A stretch of 64,000 nucleotides of DNA from Clostridiales bacterium (GCA_015056205.1 SVGS01000020.1:1-64000), one strand, 5' to 3'. Shown: positions 1 through 8,391, numbered from the stretch's first letter. Notes: generated by a model from the letters alone, not told the origin. Numbers and translations: made by a program.

Positions 1-115
1 TCCCGCTCCCAATAAGGCATGTGCGGTCGATCTGGCGAAGGCCCTCAAAGTCAAACCGGAAATCATTACTTTGGAAGAATATAAGAAGCGCTTCGGCCAT
101 GAACTGAGCCGGTAA
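1..115 (+). CDS. 3' end of an unidentified protein (partial)
   Basis: An open frame enters from the left edge and ends at TAA 113-115, giving about 37 residues that include VDLAKALKVKPEIITLEEY and end HELSR. The helical, charged character with an AVDLAKALKV segment resembles the end of a small helix-turn-helix type protein, but too little is visible to assign a family. A terminator-like hairpin follows at 203-238 on the same strand, which supports a gene ending here. Confidence 0.4.
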   Translation, partial: PAPNKACAVDLAKALKVKPEIITLEEYKKRFGHELSR

Positions 116-174
116 GCTCAGTTGTAACAAATACGTTTTTCGCTTTGCTGCAAAATGACAGGTGAACCGATAAC

Positions 175-249
175 CCGGAGGTTAAGCCGCATAAAAAGCC
201 ATACCGGAAGCAGCATTACAGCCCGCTTCCGGTTTTCTTATCGTGGCAT
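175..249. repeat. 75-bp repeat shared with 8316-8391 (HNH 3' end plus terminator)
   Basis: This stretch matches 8316-8391 at roughly 85 percent by eye. On the minus strand it encodes the final residues HDKKTGSGL and stop of the phage-type HNH protein that is intact at 8358-8699. Only the tail remains here, so it is a gene remnant or a copied terminator. Confidence 0.7.
203..238 (+). terminator. Rho-independent terminator-like hairpin
   Basis: A 9-bp stem, ACCGGAAGC paired with GCTTCCGGT, is followed by TTTTCTT. The second copy of this repeat (8344-8380) keeps the stem while its loop differs. Confidence 0.55.
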
Positions 250-302
250 GCGCACCGGAGCGTCCGAACGGGTATTCTTCTTCGAAATCTTTGCCCCCCT
301 GA

Positions 303-332
303 TGAATCAGCGAGAACCGTCCCGGTGACTCA
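303..332. repeat. REP-like palindrome, TGAGTCA family
   Basis: Left arm TGAATCA, core GAGAACCGTCCCGG and right arm TGACTCA. The stop codon of the PASTA-like gene (TGA, 332-330 on the minus strand) is the first three bases of the arm. The same palindrome recurs at 3516, 8992, 14115, 14385 and 32379. Confidence 0.8.
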
Positions 333-1181
333 GTCCAGTAACATTGTTTTTATAGCAAGCTTTATCGATTCTATTTGAGTGCCCGTTTTTTTGCCAAATT
401 TCTCTTCTGAACTCTTCTCCCTTTTGATCATTTCAGTTACGTTTTTAAACTTATACTTACTCGCCATATCTGTTTTGCTCCATATTGACCAGATATCGGA
501 AACAGAGCTGCATTTTTGCATTTTGTCCACAAATATGTTTTCATTCAGTTTACTGTTATCACATATAACAAGAATTACATTCAACGTTCCATCTTCCGGT
601 AAGACATCTATTACAGTACCCGGTTCTCCTTCGCATATTTGATGCTTTATGACCGTTGAAAAGCCAGCTGAACGCAAAGATCTTATTGCATCTTCCTGTT
701 TCATCCCCTTAACGTCCGGAACATCATATATGATCTTCAGAACGACTGTCATCGGATCATTTTCTTTCCGAGTATATTGCATAACTATACCGTGAATGCC
801 AGCAGGAGCAGTATATTCTGTTTCCGTTTTAAAGCCAGCAGCTTCGAGGATCCGGATGGCATCTATGTCACTTTTCCCAATCAATCCAATAGGAATGGGA
901 TTATTGTTTTCAAGAAGTGCTTGACGGACAATAGATTTGATATCTTGTTTTAACTTTTCCTCAAATTGAGCTAACATCGAAACCATTTGATTATAATCTA
1001 CTCGTGGACTTAAATAAGGAAGAAAAGGTCGAATATCAGCCGCAGATCCTTCTACTAATTCACAGATTCCGTTATCAAAAAAAACCAAAACACTATAATC
1101 TGTGCTATTAACGGTATATCCTAAAGATCCGTTTTCCGCCATTCTTATTCCAACAATTTCAGCCCTAATAACGTCCGCCAT
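330..1181 (-). CDS. PASTA-like repeat protein downstream of HNH endonuclease
   Basis: A protein of 283 residues. The start at 1181 (MADVIRAEIVG) is chosen over the upstream ATG at 1220 because GGGAGGT lies about 8 bases before it. The N-terminal third has no family I recognise. The middle and C-terminal parts hold two PASTA-like units: GKSDIDAIRILEAAGF, and VPDVKGMKQEDAIRSLRSAG followed by GTVIDVLPEDG. PASTA modules usually bind peptidoglycan or beta-lactams outside the cell, but no signal peptide or membrane segment is visible, so a cytosolic role is likely. It is the second gene of a two-gene unit with the HNH endonuclease 39 bp upstream. The last residues are basic, and the stop codon is supplied by a REP palindrome. 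Confidence 0.75.
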   Translation of the reverse strand: MADVIRAEIVGIRMAENGSLGYTVNSTDYSVLVFFDNGICELVEGSAADIRPFLPYLSPRVDYNQMVSMLAQFEEKLKQDIKSIVRQALLENNNPIPIGLIGKSDIDAIRILEAAGFKTETEYTAPAGIHGIVMQYTRKENDPMTVVLKIIYDVPDVKGMKQEDAIRSLRSAGFSTVIKHQICEGEPGTVIDVLPEDGTLNVILVICDNSKLNENIFVDKMQKCSSVSDIWSIWSKTDMASKYKFKNVTEMIKREKSSEEKFGKKTGTQIESIKLAIKTMLLD

Positions 1182-1220
1182 ACAAAACGACCTCCCGCCA
1201 ATGAAATAAATCCATATCAC

Positions 1221-2540
1221 TCATCTGGCTTTTTCCAATAAGGTTTGTATATCCTGCTTATCTTTCAGCACATGCATTTTTCTATGACAGTTCGGGCACA
1301 GCGCAGCAACATTCTCCAGCGTATCCGGACCGCCGTCCGCCAGGGGGATGATATGATGCACCTCGAGATAAGCCTCTCCTTTCGGATCATAAAAGGGCAC
1401 CTTCCCGCATAGCTGACAGGTTCCGCCCGCACGTCTCCTGGCTGCCAGGGTAATATTTCCGTTTCTGGAATACTGAACTGTTTTCACCTCATAAGCCGAG
1501 GGAACATAAGTGGCAGATTTCCTTGCACGCTCATAGATTTCTTCATTGGTCAGAGAACCGCACCAGGCTTCTTCCTGTCGATTTACCTGCTGAACGGTTC
1601 GGCCAATGAGTTCAGGGCATTCCGCTTCCATTGCGAGAACAAGCTCCGGCCGCAGGCACCATTCAATCAGATGGCCCTTTATGACACGGTCCAGAAAGAA
1701 GATCGGGAAAAACAGTTTTTGATCCGACTTTTTCCATTTCATCACCGGAAGCGAAAGAGCCTCATTCACCTTGATCCCGATGGATTTCGGAATGGCATTA
1801 TAGGCATTCGGCTTCTTCCCTTCGATCTTCGTTAATTCCAGGCAGGTTGTCGCATGACCCGGCGCCGCGTAGAATTTCGCGAGAAAGCCAAGATCACGCT
1901 CATTTAATACCCCGTTGCGAATCAGTTCGCGCCACTGGTCAACCGAAATACGGATCTGCCCTTCAGAGAAATCTTCGTAAGGATTCTCCGTATATTCCCG
2001 AACCGCATTCACCAGCGATGCCGAGGAATTTTTGGCGGCATACCAAACATTGCTTTGACCGAACCCAATCCCGGCACGGCTCGCGCGCGGAATACAAAAA
2101 ACGCGGGCGGATACGGGCAAAACCACAGCCTCCGCTGAAATCAGATTGTAAATATGGCCGTCGGCCCTTTGTCTGCGTCGTCTCAGCACGGTCGCGTTAT
2201 TATACCAGCCCACGATCACGGTATTATTCAGATCATCGGAATGCGCGCAGAAAACAACCGTCACATCCCGCGCTTCTTCTGCCTTTGCCAGGCTGCTGTC
2301 CAGGTTTTCGATACGCAGCTGCTTCGCATCCGCCTGATTTGCTGTCTCTCCATGATAGCCCGATTCAACAAAGCCATAAAAGAATCCGTCTTCAAAGCGA
2401 TGGAAATTCATGTCCTCATATGCTTCGCCGGTATTGCTCACATAGGCTCCACCATGTTTCGGCCTGTCATCCGGATATAAAGCAAGGTCATAGTGCTCCA
2501 TCCAAGCAACATTGCAAAACAGAAATCGATTGCCACGCAT
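1221..2540 (-). CDS. HNH endonuclease, probable restriction-type nuclease
   Basis: A protein of 439 residues with GGGAGGAG about ten bases before the ATG. The C-terminal 65 residues form a classical HNH fold: CQLCGKV, the core LEVHHIIPLADGG, then CPNCHRKMHV, which supply two zinc CxxC pairs and the catalytic histidines. The N-terminal region (FCNVAWMEHY near residue 10, GGAYV near 30, then NNTVIVGWYNNATVLRR near residue 115) resembles the recognition part of HNH enzymes of the modification-dependent (type IV-like) kind; that assignment is from memory of the family and uncertain. No methyltransferase is adjacent, which fits a modification-dependent enzyme. It is followed by the PASTA-like gene. 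Confidence 0.8.
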   Translation of the reverse strand: MRGNRFLFCNVAWMEHYDLALYPDDRPKHGGAYVSNTGEAYEDMNFHRFEDGFFYGFVESGYHGETANQADAKQLRIENLDSSLAKAEEARDVTVVFCAHSDDLNNTVIVGWYNNATVLRRRRQRADGHIYNLISAEAVVLPVSARVFCIPRASRAGIGFGQSNVWYAAKNSSASLVNAVREYTENPYEDFSEGQIRISVDQWRELIRNGVLNERDLGFLAKFYAAPGHATTCLELTKIEGKKPNAYNAIPKSIGIKVNEALSLPVMKWKKSDQKLFFPIFFLDRVIKGHLIEWCLRPELVLAMEAECPELIGRTVQQVNRQEEAWCGSLTNEEIYERARKSATYVPSAYEVKTVQYSRNGNITLAARRRAGGTCQLCGKVPFYDPKGEAYLEVHHIIPLADGGPDTLENVAALCPNCHRKMHVLKDKQDIQTLLEKAR

Positions 2541-2625
2541 GACCCCAGACTCCTCCCTTCAAGATTTTGCACTTGCAGATTTCTATTTTCCGCTCAACGG
2601 GCGTAAACCTTCCGTCCCGTCCGGC

Positions 2626-2991
2626 TCACTCCTCCGGGAGATCCTCTCCGTCCGGGGAGAACTCCCCTGCCGCGGAACGCATGGCGCGCTTCTTCTCCCG
2701 GGTCCACCACTCCGAAACCATGAGATAGCTGCCCATCACCCCGGGATCGGAGGAATCCTCTTTCAGATCCTTTTCCGACGGATAGAGGATGCCGCCTTCC
2801 ACCGCGGGCACGGGAACCTGGGTATAATCGACCGGAGGAAGGGGCGAACGATCCGGCGAGAAAGAGCTTGCCGGATGCTCATAATCCACCGGCGGCAGCG
2901 TGTTCTCCGCAGGATCCTGCGCAGGTATAGAAGGAATCCTTTGGTCGGCCGGATGGGTTGGAGAGCCTTTCGGGTCATTGGGGCGTTTCAT
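2626..2991 (-). CDS. Small proline-rich acidic hypothetical protein
   Basis: A protein of 121 residues with GGAGGTGG about 8 bases before the ATG, so it is probably expressed. The N-terminal half is disordered and proline-rich and repeats the motif LPPVDY (LPPVDYEHP, then LPPVDYTQVP). The C-terminal half is charged, with SEWWTREKKRAMRS. There is no signal peptide or membrane segment, and I recognise no family. It lies upstream of the HNH/PASTA pair on the same strand with an 85-bp gap, so it may be co-transcribed. Confidence 0.6.
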   Translation of the reverse strand: MKRPNDPKGSPTHPADQRIPSIPAQDPAENTLPPVDYEHPASSFSPDRSPLPPVDYTQVPVPAVEGGILYPSEKDLKEDSSDPGVMGSYLMVSEWWTREKKRAMRSAAGEFSPDGEDLPEE

Positions 2992-3515
2992 CTGAAATCC
3001 ACCTCCAGCGAAAACATTCTCAGAAGAGCAGGATGCGGAGAAGGGAGCAGAATATGGGGAACAGATCTGGCAGCAGAGAGCAGGGTACGGGGAACGGATC
3101 AGGCAGCAGGGATCCGGATGTGAAGACAGAGAAAAGGATCCGCTTGGCGGGTGACGGGATCCGTCCGCAAAGCCACGCTGCGGGGACTGCTCTTACTCTT
3201 TCATCATACCATCTTTGGCAGGGCAAGGCCACCGGTATATTTTCCCAGGGACAGCATATTCATGGTCAGGGTATGCCGCCAATTGATCTATGACAAAACA
3301 GGTGTGTCTATCAAATTCTCCTTATCGAGAGAAAATCCTGCAATCCCGAGGACAGGTACGCATTCGTATGTTCCCATCAGGCTTCCATTCCGGACTGGCA
3401 AAAGAAAAAGACCGATCTCTCAGGCGTAGGGGGCTCCAATTGCCCGATAGTTCTGAGAACTCAGGTCTTAAGCAGAGAGTATCAGAAAACAAGGTTTCTG
3501 TCAACAGGAAAACCA
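2992..3515. other. Gene-free stretch with low-complexity and repeat sequence
   Basis: No convincing gene. It contains the upstream region of the proline-rich gene, a purine-rich imperfect tandem at about 3042-3112 (units like GGGAACAGATC and GGGAACGGATC followed by AGGCAGCAG), and at 3191-3232 a sequence repeated at 14623-14663. Its right end is a REP palindrome that marks the 5' break of the yjdF tail. Confidence 0.5.
3191..3232. repeat. About 42-bp repeat, copy 2 at 14623-14663
   Basis: The two copies share CTTTCATCATACCATCTTT and flanking bases. On the minus strand it contains TATGAT, so it may be a duplicated promoter region carried with REP-associated segments. Confidence 0.5.
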
Positions 3516-3549
3516 TGATTCAGACGGGCAGAACCGTCTCGGTGACTCA
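3516..3549. repeat. REP-like palindrome, degenerate TGAGTCA family
   Basis: Arms TGATTCA and TGACTCA surround GCAGAACCGTCTCGG. The recognisable yjdF coding sequence begins immediately after the right arm, so this element sits at the truncation point. Confidence 0.7.
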
Positions 3550-3808
3550 CGATCAGCTCAGGTTCAGTCCGTCTGTTGATGTGGTTGTGAAGAAGGATGC
3601 GGTTAATCCCAAACGGATGCAGCGGGAAGCGGCAAAGCAGATCGCCTCAGCCGGAATCGGGACGAAATCGCAGCAGGCTTTGCAACTGCAACGGGAAGAA
3701 AACAAACTGGAACGGAAAACCATCAGCCGTGAACAGCGTGAAGCTGAGAAACAGCGCCAGTTTGATCTCAGACAACAGAAACGAAAAGAGAAGCATCGGG
3801 GCAGATAA
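3550..3808 (+). pseudogene. YjdF family (DUF2992) C-terminal remnant
   Basis: The frame encodes the characteristic YjdF tail: VNPKRMQREAAKQIA, GIGTKSQQALQLQREENKLE, then a Lys/Arg-rich end QQKRKEKHRGR. The N-terminal half of the usual 160-170 residue protein is missing; upstream the frame runs into a REP palindrome and unrelated sequence. Genes of this family are often controlled by the yjdF riboswitch, which was not seen here. Low-level translation from an upstream start cannot be excluded, but the product would lack half of the protein. Confidence 0.75.
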
Positions 3809-3999
3809 TGCCCGGTGTTTTATCGAAAAGCAGCTGATCAAAGTGAATGACAAAAGTTTATCTGAAAAATCCACTGGGATATGCTATCATTGGAACCGGG
3901 AAGCCTGCCCAGGCTTTACCAAAAAACTTTGAATTTAATGAACTGTCGACAGATCAGAGAACAAACTGTCTTTCAGGATTATTGAGGGGGAAACAAGTC

Positions 4000-4956
4000 A
4001 TGACAAACAAAGAACTGCAACGCATCTATTTTGGAGCCTATTCTTTCCAGGAGACTGAAGACGGCTGGCTGCGGGCTTTTCAGTATTCGAAAGAACAGAT
4101 GGATTATTTTGAATCATGCATCGCAAAAGGGCTTGATTTCTGGTATGACCGGTGCATGGCAACTTCGGCAAAGACACTGGAGATGACTACAGATGCCGGA
4201 ACAATTTCCTTCGAATACCGATTCATCTGGATGGGATCACAGGATTCCTTTGAGCTGGCGGTGGACGGACTGATCACAGAAATCCGCTATGTCAAAGATC
4301 TTCCGGAGGAAGGAAAACTGATCTGGCATCTTCCTGAAGGGAAAAAGGATGTCGTGATTTACCTCCCTGCAGATGCTACGGTACTGATACGGAATTGTGA
4401 AATTGACGGCTCATGGACTCCTGCGGAGAAAAATGATAAAGTGTTATGGCTTGGTGATTCGATCACCCAGGGATACGGGCCGTTGCGTGCTGCCATGACG
4501 TATGTCAGCGTCGCCAACAGGCTGCTGAATTACGACATCATCAACCAGGGAATCGGCGGATATATTTACGATAAGAATTCCCTCATGAAAATGAACGGAT
4601 ACACCCCGGACAAGATCATCGTGGCCCTCGGAACAAACCAGTTTGGGTGCGATACCATGAAGGACGTGGAGGAATATTACGAAACCCTGATTGGTATTTA
4701 CGGAGACAGAATCCCGATCCTGTGTATCACTCCCCTGTGGCGCGGAGATGTTCCCGACGGTCTTCCGACTCTGACCCGTTTCTGTAAAGACGTTGCGGAT
4801 ATAGCCGACCGTTATTCAAACGTGAAAGTGATCGACGGGTTCAGGCTTGTACCGCATCTGCCGGAATACTTCCGGGACAACCTTCATCCCAATGAACTTG
4901 GCGCTGAGGTATACGGGAGGAACCTGGTGGAGGAAATCAGGAAGATCGGGTTTTGA
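4000..4956 (+). CDS. SGNH/GDSL-family esterase/hydrolase
   Basis: A protein of 318 residues. The ATG at 4000 (MTNKELQ) is preferred over an upstream in-frame ATG because GAGGGGG lies just before it. Residues 1-140 form a beta-rich accessory domain as in two-domain carbohydrate esterases. The SGNH domain follows: GDSI with nucleophile Ser154, Asn213 in GTNQ, and DxxH with Asp293 and His296. No signal peptide, so it is cytoplasmic. Family members remove acetyl or other acyl groups from sugars or lipids; the substrate is unknown. It stands alone between the yjdF tail and the CPBP protease. Confidence 0.85.
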   Translation: MTNKELQRIYFGAYSFQETEDGWLRAFQYSKEQMDYFESCIAKGLDFWYDRCMATSAKTLEMTTDAGTISFEYRFIWMGSQDSFELAVDGLITEIRYVKDLPEEGKLIWHLPEGKKDVVIYLPADATVLIRNCEIDGSWTPAEKNDKVLWLGDSITQGYGPLRAAMTYVSVANRLLNYDIINQGIGGYIYDKNSLMKMNGYTPDKIIVALGTNQFGCDTMKDVEEYYETLIGIYGDRIPILCITPLWRGDVPDGLPTLTRFCKDVADIADRYSNVKVIDGFRLVPHLPEYFRDNLHPNELGAEVYGRNLVEEIRKIGF

Positions 4957-5152
4957 TCCGGAAGCCCGGAAGCCATTCTTCCAGACGGTGAGTTCCCAAC
5001 TTTGAATTTTCCTGTGCAAGACTGGTTGAGCAGAAACCTGACCATTTTGGAGCATCTTACCTGCCAAAAATGCATTTCACCTGCCGATTTGTTGTGTTCT
5101 GTTGCCCCGCAGGATTATCCTTTGCCTGATCAAACAGACGGAGGGTGATCCC

Positions 5153-5887
5153 ATGAAGAAACTGTATGAGAAAAACGAACTGACATTTGCCCTGGTATGG
5201 ATCGCAATCTATGTTGTCGGCACAAGCCTGGCAGAAGCCCTGAGCGAATCAATCAGCGTGTATAAGCTGGTTTCCGCCGTGTTTCATATTGCCTTGACTG
5301 CAGCCCTGTTTCTGTGGATCAGGCGGAACGGCCTCATGGAAAAGTACGGCCTGTTCCTGCCGCGTTACCGGCTCCTGCAGGCCTGGTTCTTCATTCCGCT
5401 GGCGCTGGTATGCCTGTATAAGCTGGTCTTCAGCCCGGCTCTCCGCTTTTCCGCAACGGAAAGCATCCTCTTTGTGATCAGCATGCTGTGCGTCGGCTTC
5501 CTGGAAGAACTCATTTTCCGCGGTTTCCTGTTCAGAGCGATTGAAAAGGAAAACCTGACCCGGGCGATCATCATCTCATCGGTCACCTTCGGCATCGGGC
5601 ATATCGTGAACCTGTTTAACGGTCAGGATCTCCTGGACACCGCCGCCCAGATCATCTTCGCCGTGTTCGTCGGTTTCGCGCTAGTCATCCTTTTCCACAA
5701 AGGGAAGAGCCTGGTACCATGCATCGTTTTTCACGGCGTGTTCAATGCCCTCTCCGTGATCGCAAATGATGAGGCGCTGAACAGCGCCCTTGGCGATCCG
5801 GTTTCCGCCGCGCTGATCATGATTGCGGCCAGCGCGGTCATATTGGGAGGTTATTCCCTCTGGAACTGGAAACACCTGCAAGGATAA
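5153..5887 (+). CDS. CPBP-family intramembrane glutamic/metalloprotease (CAAX-like)
   Basis: A protein of 244 residues with GGAGGGTGATCCC before the ATG. About seven hydrophobic segments. The family motifs are all present: EExxxR (Glu118, Glu119, Arg123 in LEELIFRG), FxxxH (His150 in FGIGH) and HxxxN (His194, Asn198 in FHGVFN). Such proteins are membrane proteases related to CAAX prenyl endopeptidase Rce1; in Firmicutes many act in bacteriocin immunity or peptide maturation. No clear bacteriocin operon is adjacent, so the substrate is unknown. The LytTR regulator follows 81 bp downstream. Confidence 0.9.
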   Translation: MKKLYEKNELTFALVWIAIYVVGTSLAEALSESISVYKLVSAVFHIALTAALFLWIRRNGLMEKYGLFLPRYRLLQAWFFIPLALVCLYKLVFSPALRFSATESILFVISMLCVGFLEELIFRGFLFRAIEKENLTRAIIISSVTFGIGHIVNLFNGQDLLDTAAQIIFAVFVGFALVILFHKGKSLVPCIVFHGVFNALSVIANDEALNSALGDPVSAALIMIAASAVILGGYSLWNWKHLQG

Positions 5888-5968
5888 AAGGCGCATTGCG
5901 GTTCAATGCCCGCTCTGATATACTGACTGCAGTCCGGCTGAAAGCGGCCGGTATAAAGGAGCGGGCCT

Positions 5969-6415
5969 ATGAAACTGGAAACCAGGAAGATTCCGGAAAG
6001 CGAACCGGAAATGGTGGAGATCCGGTACCACTGGATTACGGACGAGATCCAGGAAATCATTTCCTTTGTCAAATCCCGCCAGGGGCAGCTCAGTGCCACC
6101 CGGGACGGAAAGCGTTTTGAGGTGCCTGTGGTGGATCTGTTCTACGTCGAATCGGTGGATGAGCGGCTCTTTCTGTATACCGCTTCTGACAGTTATGAGA
6201 TCCGGATGAAACTGTATGAGCTGGAAGACCTGCTGAAAAACAAAAGCTTCCTTCGTATTTCCAAGAGCATGATCGTGAACCTCATGAAGATCACTTCCAT
6301 TCGTCCAGCCCTGAACGGCCGATTCTCAGCCGTCCTGAAAAACGGAGAGGAAATCATTATTTCCCGGAAATACGTACCGGCCCTGAAACAGGTCCTGAAA
6401 GGCGATGAATCCTGA
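5969..6415 (+). CDS. LytTR-family DNA-binding regulator
   Basis: A protein of 148 residues with GGAGCGGGCC before the ATG. The C-terminal 100 residues form a LytTR domain: FYVESVDERLFLYT, then YELEDLLKNKSFLRISKSMIVN, and a final VLKNGEEIIISRKY strand pair. No receiver domain. The stop overlaps the start of the DUF3021 gene (ATGA), which makes translational coupling likely. LytTR/DUF3021 pairs are common in Firmicutes, where the membrane protein is thought to hold back or sense for the regulator. Confidence 0.92.
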   Translation: MKLETRKIPESEPEMVEIRYHWITDEIQEIISFVKSRQGQLSATRDGKRFEVPVVDLFYVESVDERLFLYTASDSYEIRMKLYELEDLLKNKSFLRISKSMIVNLMKITSIRPALNGRFSAVLKNGEEIIISRKYVPALKQVLKGDES

Positions 6416-6882
6416 TGACCAGACAAAAATGGAAAGAGCTTCTTATCCGGGCACTCCGCCTGTATACGCTGCTGGTTACGCTGATCACCGTGCTGATGAT
6501 TGTCCTGGGAAATCTGCTGGACCGGGGCCGCGTTTTCAGCTATGACGCATTCGTTTCCCCGCTAGTCTATGCGCTGATTGGCACGGTTGCCACCATGATC
6601 ACCCGGTCGGATAAGGAACTCAGCGTCAGGAGCCTGGTCATCCGGAAAATCATCCACTTGCTTCTGATTGAAGGAGCGGTCATTCTGATCGCCCTGAACG
6701 CGGATACAATCCCCACAGAAAAAAGCTGGGTGCTTCCCGGCCTTGCTCTGGGTATTTTCGTGGTCTTTGTCCTGACGCATATCATTCTGTATTTGATCAA
6801 TAAAAAGGATGCGGAAAAACTCAATGCGGATCTGTCCCGATATCAGGAAAGGCAGATGAATGGTTCACCTATTCATGAATAG
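6415..6882 (+). CDS. DUF3021-family four-TM membrane protein
   Basis: A protein of 155 residues with four hydrophobic segments (about 12-32, 43-62, 78-97, 105-126) and a charged C-terminal tail. The start overlaps the LytTR stop. This partner arrangement and topology identify DUF3021. Probable role: membrane control of the LytTR regulator. A terminator follows at 6931. Confidence 0.9.
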   Translation: MTRQKWKELLIRALRLYTLLVTLITVLMIVLGNLLDRGRVFSYDAFVSPLVYALIGTVATMITRSDKELSVRSLVIRKIIHLLLIEGAVILIALNADTIPTEKSWVLPGLALGIFVVFVLTHIILYLINKKDAEKLNADLSRYQERQMNGSPIHE

Positions 6883-6930
6883 TTGGACATGATACTTCAG
6901 ATAACCCGGAAGTTGATAGTTCCAGGCGTT

Positions 6931-6962
6931 CTGCTGATCTGCAAGGATCGGCAGTTTTTTTC
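6931..6962 (+). terminator. Rho-independent terminator after LytTR/DUF3021
   Basis: The stem CTGCTGATC pairs with GATCGGCAG (one T-G wobble), followed by seven T bases. It ends right at the -35 of the TetR promoter. Confidence 0.8.
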
Positions 6963-6998
6963 TTTACAAAACTAATGATCGTTAGTATAATAGCTAAC
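6963..6998 (+). promoter_or_regulatory. Promoter with internal operator for the TetR/DUF998 unit
   Basis: -35 TTTACA (6963-6968) and -10 TATAAT (6986-6991) with a 17-bp spacer. The spacer holds a near-perfect 14-bp palindrome, CTAATGATCGTTAG (6972-6985), and a further inverted arm CTAAC lies at 6994-6998. A dyad placed between -35 and -10 is the classic TetR operator position, so autorepression is likely. Confidence 0.8.
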
Positions 6999-7028
6999 AT
7001 AAAAAAGTTCTTGAAGGAGGGCGTGCTG

Positions 7029-7667
7029 ATGGAGCGAAAGGAAGAAATCATTCTGGCAACGTTGGAATTGGCATCTGAGTATGGATTGAAATCCATTTCC
7101 ATGGCACAAATAGCTGAAAAGATCGGGATCAAAGCTCCGTCTTTGTATAATCATTTCAAATCAAAGGATGAGATTGTCAAAGCGATGTACAGCTTTCTCA
7201 GGGAAAAAGCGCAGCAGAATCATTCTTCCGGGTTCGCTGATCCTGAGGAGTTTTCGTCAAAGGGCCTGGAACAGATCCTCTCAGAGTCCCTGACTGCATA
7301 TCTGGGCATGATCACCGATCAGAATATGATGCGCTTTTTCAGGGTGCTTTATTCTGAAAGATCCATCAATCCTCTGGCAGCGGAGATTATGCTGGAAGAA
7401 ACAGAGCACATGATCCGATCGACACGAAATTTGTTCTATGCGCTGGCGGTGCATGGGAAGATGAAAAACAGAGGTATTGATACAGCAGCGATGACCTTTG
7501 CTCTTACGGTCCATTCTCTGATTGATTACAGGATGGATATGATTACTGCCGGAAAGACAGCACGATTCGGCGACGGGGAAACTCCTTATACAAAAGAACT
7601 GACAGCATTTATCCAATGGTTCAGCGAACAGAACGGAGGCGACATTCATGAACAGAAAGCTCATTAA
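7029..7667 (+). CDS. TetR/AcrR-family transcriptional regulator
   Basis: A protein of 212 residues. The start at 7029 (MERKEEIIL) has GGAGG at correct spacing; an in-frame upstream ATG lies inside the promoter and is rejected. The N-terminal helix-turn-helix is clear: ISMAQIAEKIGIKAPSLYNH followed by FKSKDEIVKAMY. The C-terminal ligand domain is unassigned. Its 3' end overlaps the DUF998 start by 20 bp, so the two form an operon controlled by the palindromic promoter upstream. Confidence 0.93.
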   Translation: MERKEEIILATLELASEYGLKSISMAQIAEKIGIKAPSLYNHFKSKDEIVKAMYSFLREKAQQNHSSGFADPEEFSSKGLEQILSESLTAYLGMITDQNMMRFFRVLYSERSINPLAAEIMLEETEHMIRSTRNLFYALAVHGKMKNRGIDTAAMTFALTVHSLIDYRMDMITAGKTARFGDGETPYTKELTAFIQWFSEQNGGDIHEQKAH

Positions 7668-8304
7668 CTGGCTCGGATTAACCGGTGTTATCGCATTCAT
7701 TTCCTATACGCTGGCGGTTGTCATATCTCCCTCCGCCTTTCCCGGATACAACTGGATGGAGCAGGCCGTCAGCGACCTGTCCGCGGAAAGCGCGCCGTCC
7801 CGGATGCTCTGGAACCAGATCGCGGCCCTGTACAACATCTGCAGCGTGGTCTGCGCAACCTGCGTTTCCGTATACATCTCCGAAAAGAAGATTTCCACAA
7901 AACTGTTCCGGATCGGAATGCACCTGTTCACAATCATGAACTGGATTTCCAATGCAGGTTATACGATGTTCCCGCTGGCGGACAGCGGAAAGGAAATTGC
8001 ATCCTTCCAGGAGATTATGCATATGATAGTAACAGCGGCCGTCGTGCTTCTTTCGATCGTTTCGCTGGTTTGCCTGATCATTGCCGGATTGAAAAAGAGC
8101 GGCATCCGGGGCATCGGGATCTGGGCAGCTATCGCCCTCCTTATGATGATGGTCGGTGCTGTCGGCCAGAAGGCAGTCCCCCCGCAGTATTTCGGCATCA
8201 TGGAGCGATTCAGCGTCTTTGCCGCTGTCGGCTTCAATGCGATATGCGGAATATACCTGTTCAGGGGCTTTGCAGACAAGACTGATCGTTATCAGATATC
8301 TTGA
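7648..8304 (+). CDS. DUF998-family membrane protein
   Basis: A protein of 218 residues with six hydrophobic segments and the family start WLGLTGVIAFISYTLAVVI, followed by the typical conserved pair YNWMEQAVSDLSA and LYNICSVV. RBS GGAGGCGACATTC lies within the tetR 3' end. Function in this family is unknown. The overlap with the TetR gene suggests that it is the regulated target, possibly a drug or lipid response. Confidence 0.85.
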   Translation: MNRKLINWLGLTGVIAFISYTLAVVISPSAFPGYNWMEQAVSDLSAESAPSRMLWNQIAALYNICSVVCATCVSVYISEKKISTKLFRIGMHLFTIMNWISNAGYTMFPLADSGKEIASFQEIMHMIVTAAVVLLSIVSLVCLIIAGLKKSGIRGIGIWAAIALLMMMVGAVGQKAVPPQYFGIMERFSVFAAVGFNAICGIYLFRGFADKTDRYQIS

Positions 8305-8315
8305 TGAACAGAAAA

Positions 8316-8391
8316 CCGGAAGTTAAACGGCGTAAAAAGTCATACCGGAAGAAGGCTTCACAGCCCACTTCCGGTTTTCTTATCGTGGCAT
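8316..8391. repeat. Second copy of the 75-bp repeat at 175-249
   Basis: Overlaps the 3' end of the HNH gene on the minus strand and carries a plus-strand hairpin (ACCGGAAG with CTTCCGGT, then TTTTCTT, 8344-8380) that probably terminates the TetR/DUF998 operon. Confidence 0.7.
8344..8380 (+). terminator. Terminator-like hairpin after DUF998, inside the HNH 3' end
   Basis: An 8-bp stem followed by TTTTCTT; the stem is conserved in the copy at 203-238 although the loop differs. Confidence 0.5.

Noticed and set aside
3290..3515. Upstream extension of the yjdF frame as an intact N-terminus
   Set aside because: The residues bear no resemblance to YjdF and the segment is interrupted by a REP.
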